A DNA stretch of 64,000 nt, taken from positions 1 to 64,000 of the forward strand of contig URPE01000003.1 of NCBI GenBank assembly GCA_900549625.1. The letters run 5' to 3'. A program made the translations under genes and the position numbers. Source of the stretch: an uncultured Mycoplasmatota bacterium. Lineage in GTDB: Bacteria > Bacillota_I > Bacilli_A > RF39 > UBA660. The notes beneath the pieces were generated by a model. It searched no databases and had not been told where the DNA came from. It saw only the letters and a list, made by a program, of their open reading frames with translations. Positions 62,552 to 64,000 of this stretch are shown in pieces (positions within the stretch are counted from its first letter, which is position 1; each line of letters opens with the position of its first letter).

Positions 62552-62776
62552 CTATTTGTTAGAAGCATCTTTTGTAATAACTATTTTCATGTTATGAATT
62601 TTTGCAATATGTAATAATGTATCAACGGTACAGTGTCTACTTCCAGATTCTAAAGATTGTATACTTCGTTCTGATCTATTAATAGTTTTGCCAAACTCTT
62701 TTTGAGTTAGTCCAGTCCACTCTCTCAAAATTTTCAGAATATCTTCAGTTGAGTATCCTTCAGCCTGTAATTTCAC
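62552..62776 (-). CDS. Small XRE-type HTH regulator
   Basis: 74 residues from a GTG at 62776. One helix-turn-helix: WTGLTQKEFGKTINRSERSIQSLESG, then a short HIAKIHNMKIVITKD segment like those of HigA/antitoxin-type regulators. No toxin gene was recognised next to it. The palindrome CATAC-AAATA-GTATG just upstream is a likely operator. Confidence 0.75.
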   Translation of the reverse strand: MKLQAEGYSTEDILKILREWTGLTQKEFGKTINRSERSIQSLESGSRHCTVDTLLHIAKIHNMKIVITKDASNK

Positions 62777-62796
62777 TCTACCACCTCACTCCATAC

Positions 62797-62811
62797 AAAT
62801 AGTATGTAACA
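62797..62811. promoter_or_regulatory. Palindromic operator candidate
   Basis: CATACAAATAGTATG, 5-bp arms, directly upstream of the 62552 regulator and near a TATAAT-like element. Related GTATG units occur at about 62413-62432, downstream of the same gene. Confidence 0.4.
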
Positions 62812-62884
62812 AATTATACCTTAATATGCTGTCAATAAAGACGCAACCTGCACGACTTGTGTGGCTAGAAATAATAAAAATAAC

Positions 62885-63160
62885 ATGAGAAGTAAATTTT
62901 ATTTTTATCTGATATGCAAAACTTTAAAGAAAGAAAAAAATAAATATGAAAATATGGGATATATAATAAGCAAAGGAAAAAATAATATAAACATTAAATA
63001 TGAAGAAAATAATTACAAACTATTTGTTTTAAAAGAAAAAAATGAATATTACTTAAAGTTAGTCCCTTATAAAAATTCATATTTCCAAACAGATTTAAAC
63101 TACAAAGATTTAAAGCTTAAAATTCACATGTCTTTATTTGCAATTACTGAAAGTAAATAA
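62885..63160 (+). CDS. Hypothetical protein
   Basis: About 91 residues from the ATG at 62885 (a GTG at 62861 is possible). Very lysine- and asparagine-rich, not recognised, no clear ribosome binding site for either start. Divergent from the XRE regulator and followed by another plus-strand gene 9 bp later. Confidence 0.5.
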   Translation: MRSKFYFYLICKTLKKEKNKYENMGYIISKGKNNINIKYEENNYKLFVLKEKNEYYLKLVPYKNSYFQTDLNYKDLKLKIHMSLFAITESK

Positions 63161-63169
63161 TCAAACTAT

Positions 63170-63859
63170 ATGAATGATAATTTATTAGAAAAAAGAAATG
63201 AAATAATAAAATTATCTAGCGAAAATACTGATGATATAAATATGATTATATACATTTTTGCAATTAATCATAAACTTGACAATCTGTTAAACAAACTTGA
63301 TGATACAAATATCATAACAAACTCAAAATCTATCGTAAAAAAAGGATATTTAACACCAATTGAACATTTTTATCAAGTATTGTATTGCTTCATTAATCAT
63401 ATAAATACTAATTTATGGTTTATATCAAGAAGTAAAAATTTTATAATTGAAAAAATTATAAACAATAAAGAAGCTGAAGATGTTTTGTTTTACAAAAAAT
63501 ATATTCATGACAACAGCAATATTCCATATTATCAAAATCATTTTGACAAAGCCTTAGTTGCTAATTTTTATAGATTTATAAAAACTATTCCAATTAGTGA
63601 AATAATATATAGTTTTTTCAAAAAATATGACTTAGATATTTTCAATTTAAATATAGATTCAAATGAAAATATTAGTAAATTATTTTATATATTAAAATTA
63701 ATTTGTATTGCCAATAATCATGCTTATGGATTATTTTACATGTTTGATGATGTAATAAATCAAAAAGGAATACAACACATTACAGGAAATTTTGAAATCT
63801 TAATAATGAGAGCTAAAAAATATGAAAAAATATATAATAATCTATTAAAAGATTGCTAA
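63170..63859 (+). CDS. Hypothetical helical protein
   Basis: 229 residues, not recognised; helical, with HFYQVLYCFINHINTNLWFI and NNHAYGLFYMFDDVINQKG. No membrane segment. First of at least two genes running off the right edge. Confidence 0.6.
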   Translation: MNDNLLEKRNEIIKLSSENTDDINMIIYIFAINHKLDNLLNKLDDTNIITNSKSIVKKGYLTPIEHFYQVLYCFINHINTNLWFISRSKNFIIEKIINNKEAEDVLFYKKYIHDNSNIPYYQNHFDKALVANFYRFIKTIPISEIIYSFFKKYDLDIFNLNIDSNENISKLFYILKLICIANNHAYGLFYMFDDVINQKGIQHITGNFEILIMRAKKYEKIYNNLLKDC

Positions 63860-63873
63860 AGGATGGTTAATTA

Positions 63874-64000
63874 ATGAAATACAATACAGAAGATAATGAA
63901 GATTTTTCATACACAATTAATAGCGAAATTGACCAAGCTATTCCTTATTTAGACACTTTAATTAGTGAAACTAAAAAGCTAAAAAAAGGTTACTTTAAAG
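63874..64000 (+). CDS. 5' part of a gene cut by the window edge
   Basis: ATG at 63874 with AAAGGAT upstream; 42 codons, beginning MKYNTEDNEDFSYTINSEID, stay open to the end. Not recognised. It starts 14 bp after the previous gene, so probably the same operon. Confidence 0.55.
   Translation, partial: MKYNTEDNEDFSYTINSEIDQAIPYLDTLISETKKLKKGYFK

Larger units (their letters stand above)
10490..64000. mobile_element. Integrative and conjugative element inserted in valS; right end not in window
   Basis: From the valS junction rightwards come a large serine recombinase, MOBP-type relaxase with candidate oriT, a complete Gram-positive type IV secretion set (VirB4, PrgI, VirB6, VirB2, VirD4, PcfB-like, CHAP hydrolase), primase, SSB and anti-restriction genes. 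No 5' valS fragment appears before 64,000, so the element reaches the window edge or beyond. The part right of about 49.7 kb (invertible promoters, tyrosine recombinase, XRE regulators) could be a separate element nested in it. No antibiotic-resistance cargo was recognised. Confidence 0.8.

Noticed and set aside
1..64000. tRNA, rRNA or known riboswitch
   Set aside because: No cloverleaf, rRNA-like or aptamer-like conserved sequence was recognised. The valS 5' leader, where a T-box might be, is outside the window.

Overview
The window is very AT-rich DNA from a low-GC Bacillota, probably a gut-type, spore-forming Bacilli relative. The evidence is a sporulation sigma factor (SigG), a YlbJ-like sporulation membrane protein beside a YlbL/SepM-type protease, a PolA of Gram-positive type, and ribosome binding sites of the AGGAGG and GGTGAT kind. 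It has a chromosomal part (1 to about 10,490) and a long mobile region (about 10,490 to the right edge).

Chromosome, 1-10,490: a glutamine-amidotransferase/VanY fusion, polA, an anchored hypothetical protein, sigG, a papain/transglutaminase-like hypothetical, a Lon-like PDZ protease, ylbJ, and the 3' two-thirds of valS. valS is cut in its editing-domain region by a mobile element. The junction lies about 50 bp from the 3' end of a large serine recombinase gene and the missing 5' part of valS is not in the window.

Conjugative element, about 10.5-49.7 kb: almost everything is on the minus strand and probably transcribed as one long operon from a strong promoter at 49,704-49,732 with a terminator-like attenuator in its leader. 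In transcription order it encodes an SpaA-type surface protein, an InlB-repeat membrane protein, small accessory proteins with a DNA methyltransferase, a primase, PcfB-like and VirD4-like coupling proteins, VirB2/VirB6/PrgI/VirB4 and a CHAP hydrolase, and a second accessory block (SSB, ArdC, a HAD nucleotidase and a dead serine-recombinase domain). It ends with a candidate oriT, relaxosome proteins, a MOBP-type relaxase, SUFU, a class B sortase and the integrase. Eighteen accessory proteins, and essentially none of the transfer-machine proteins, end in the same short acidic-hydrophobic tail, [DE]-hydrophobic-[DE]-x. I propose it is a shared C-terminal signal, either for translocation through the type IV channel or for docking.

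Invertible-promoter island, about 49.7-61.7 kb: five minus-strand transcription units (an unknown protein; a MoxR-type ATPase with a probable VWA-like partner; a small unknown; an HTH-metallophosphoesterase; an amidoligase / gamma-glutamylcyclotransferase / two-membrane-protein cassette) are each preceded by a 157-169 bp segment. Each segment is bounded by a 15-bp inverted repeat AAAGT-N5-ACTTT and contains one outward promoter. The N5 core differs between units but is identical within a pair. In four units the promoter points away from the genes, into a terminator that contains the inverted repeat. In the fifth (amidoligase) the promoter has the mirror geometry and points at the genes. This is the layout of five independently switching phase-variable promoters served by one site-specific recombinase. 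An intact tyrosine recombinase gene lies directly beside unit 5. I regard this as the main discovery in the window.

Right end, 61.7-64 kb: two XRE-type regulators on the minus strand and three unrecognised genes on the plus strand, the last cut by the window edge. No rRNA, tRNA or CRISPR array was recognised.
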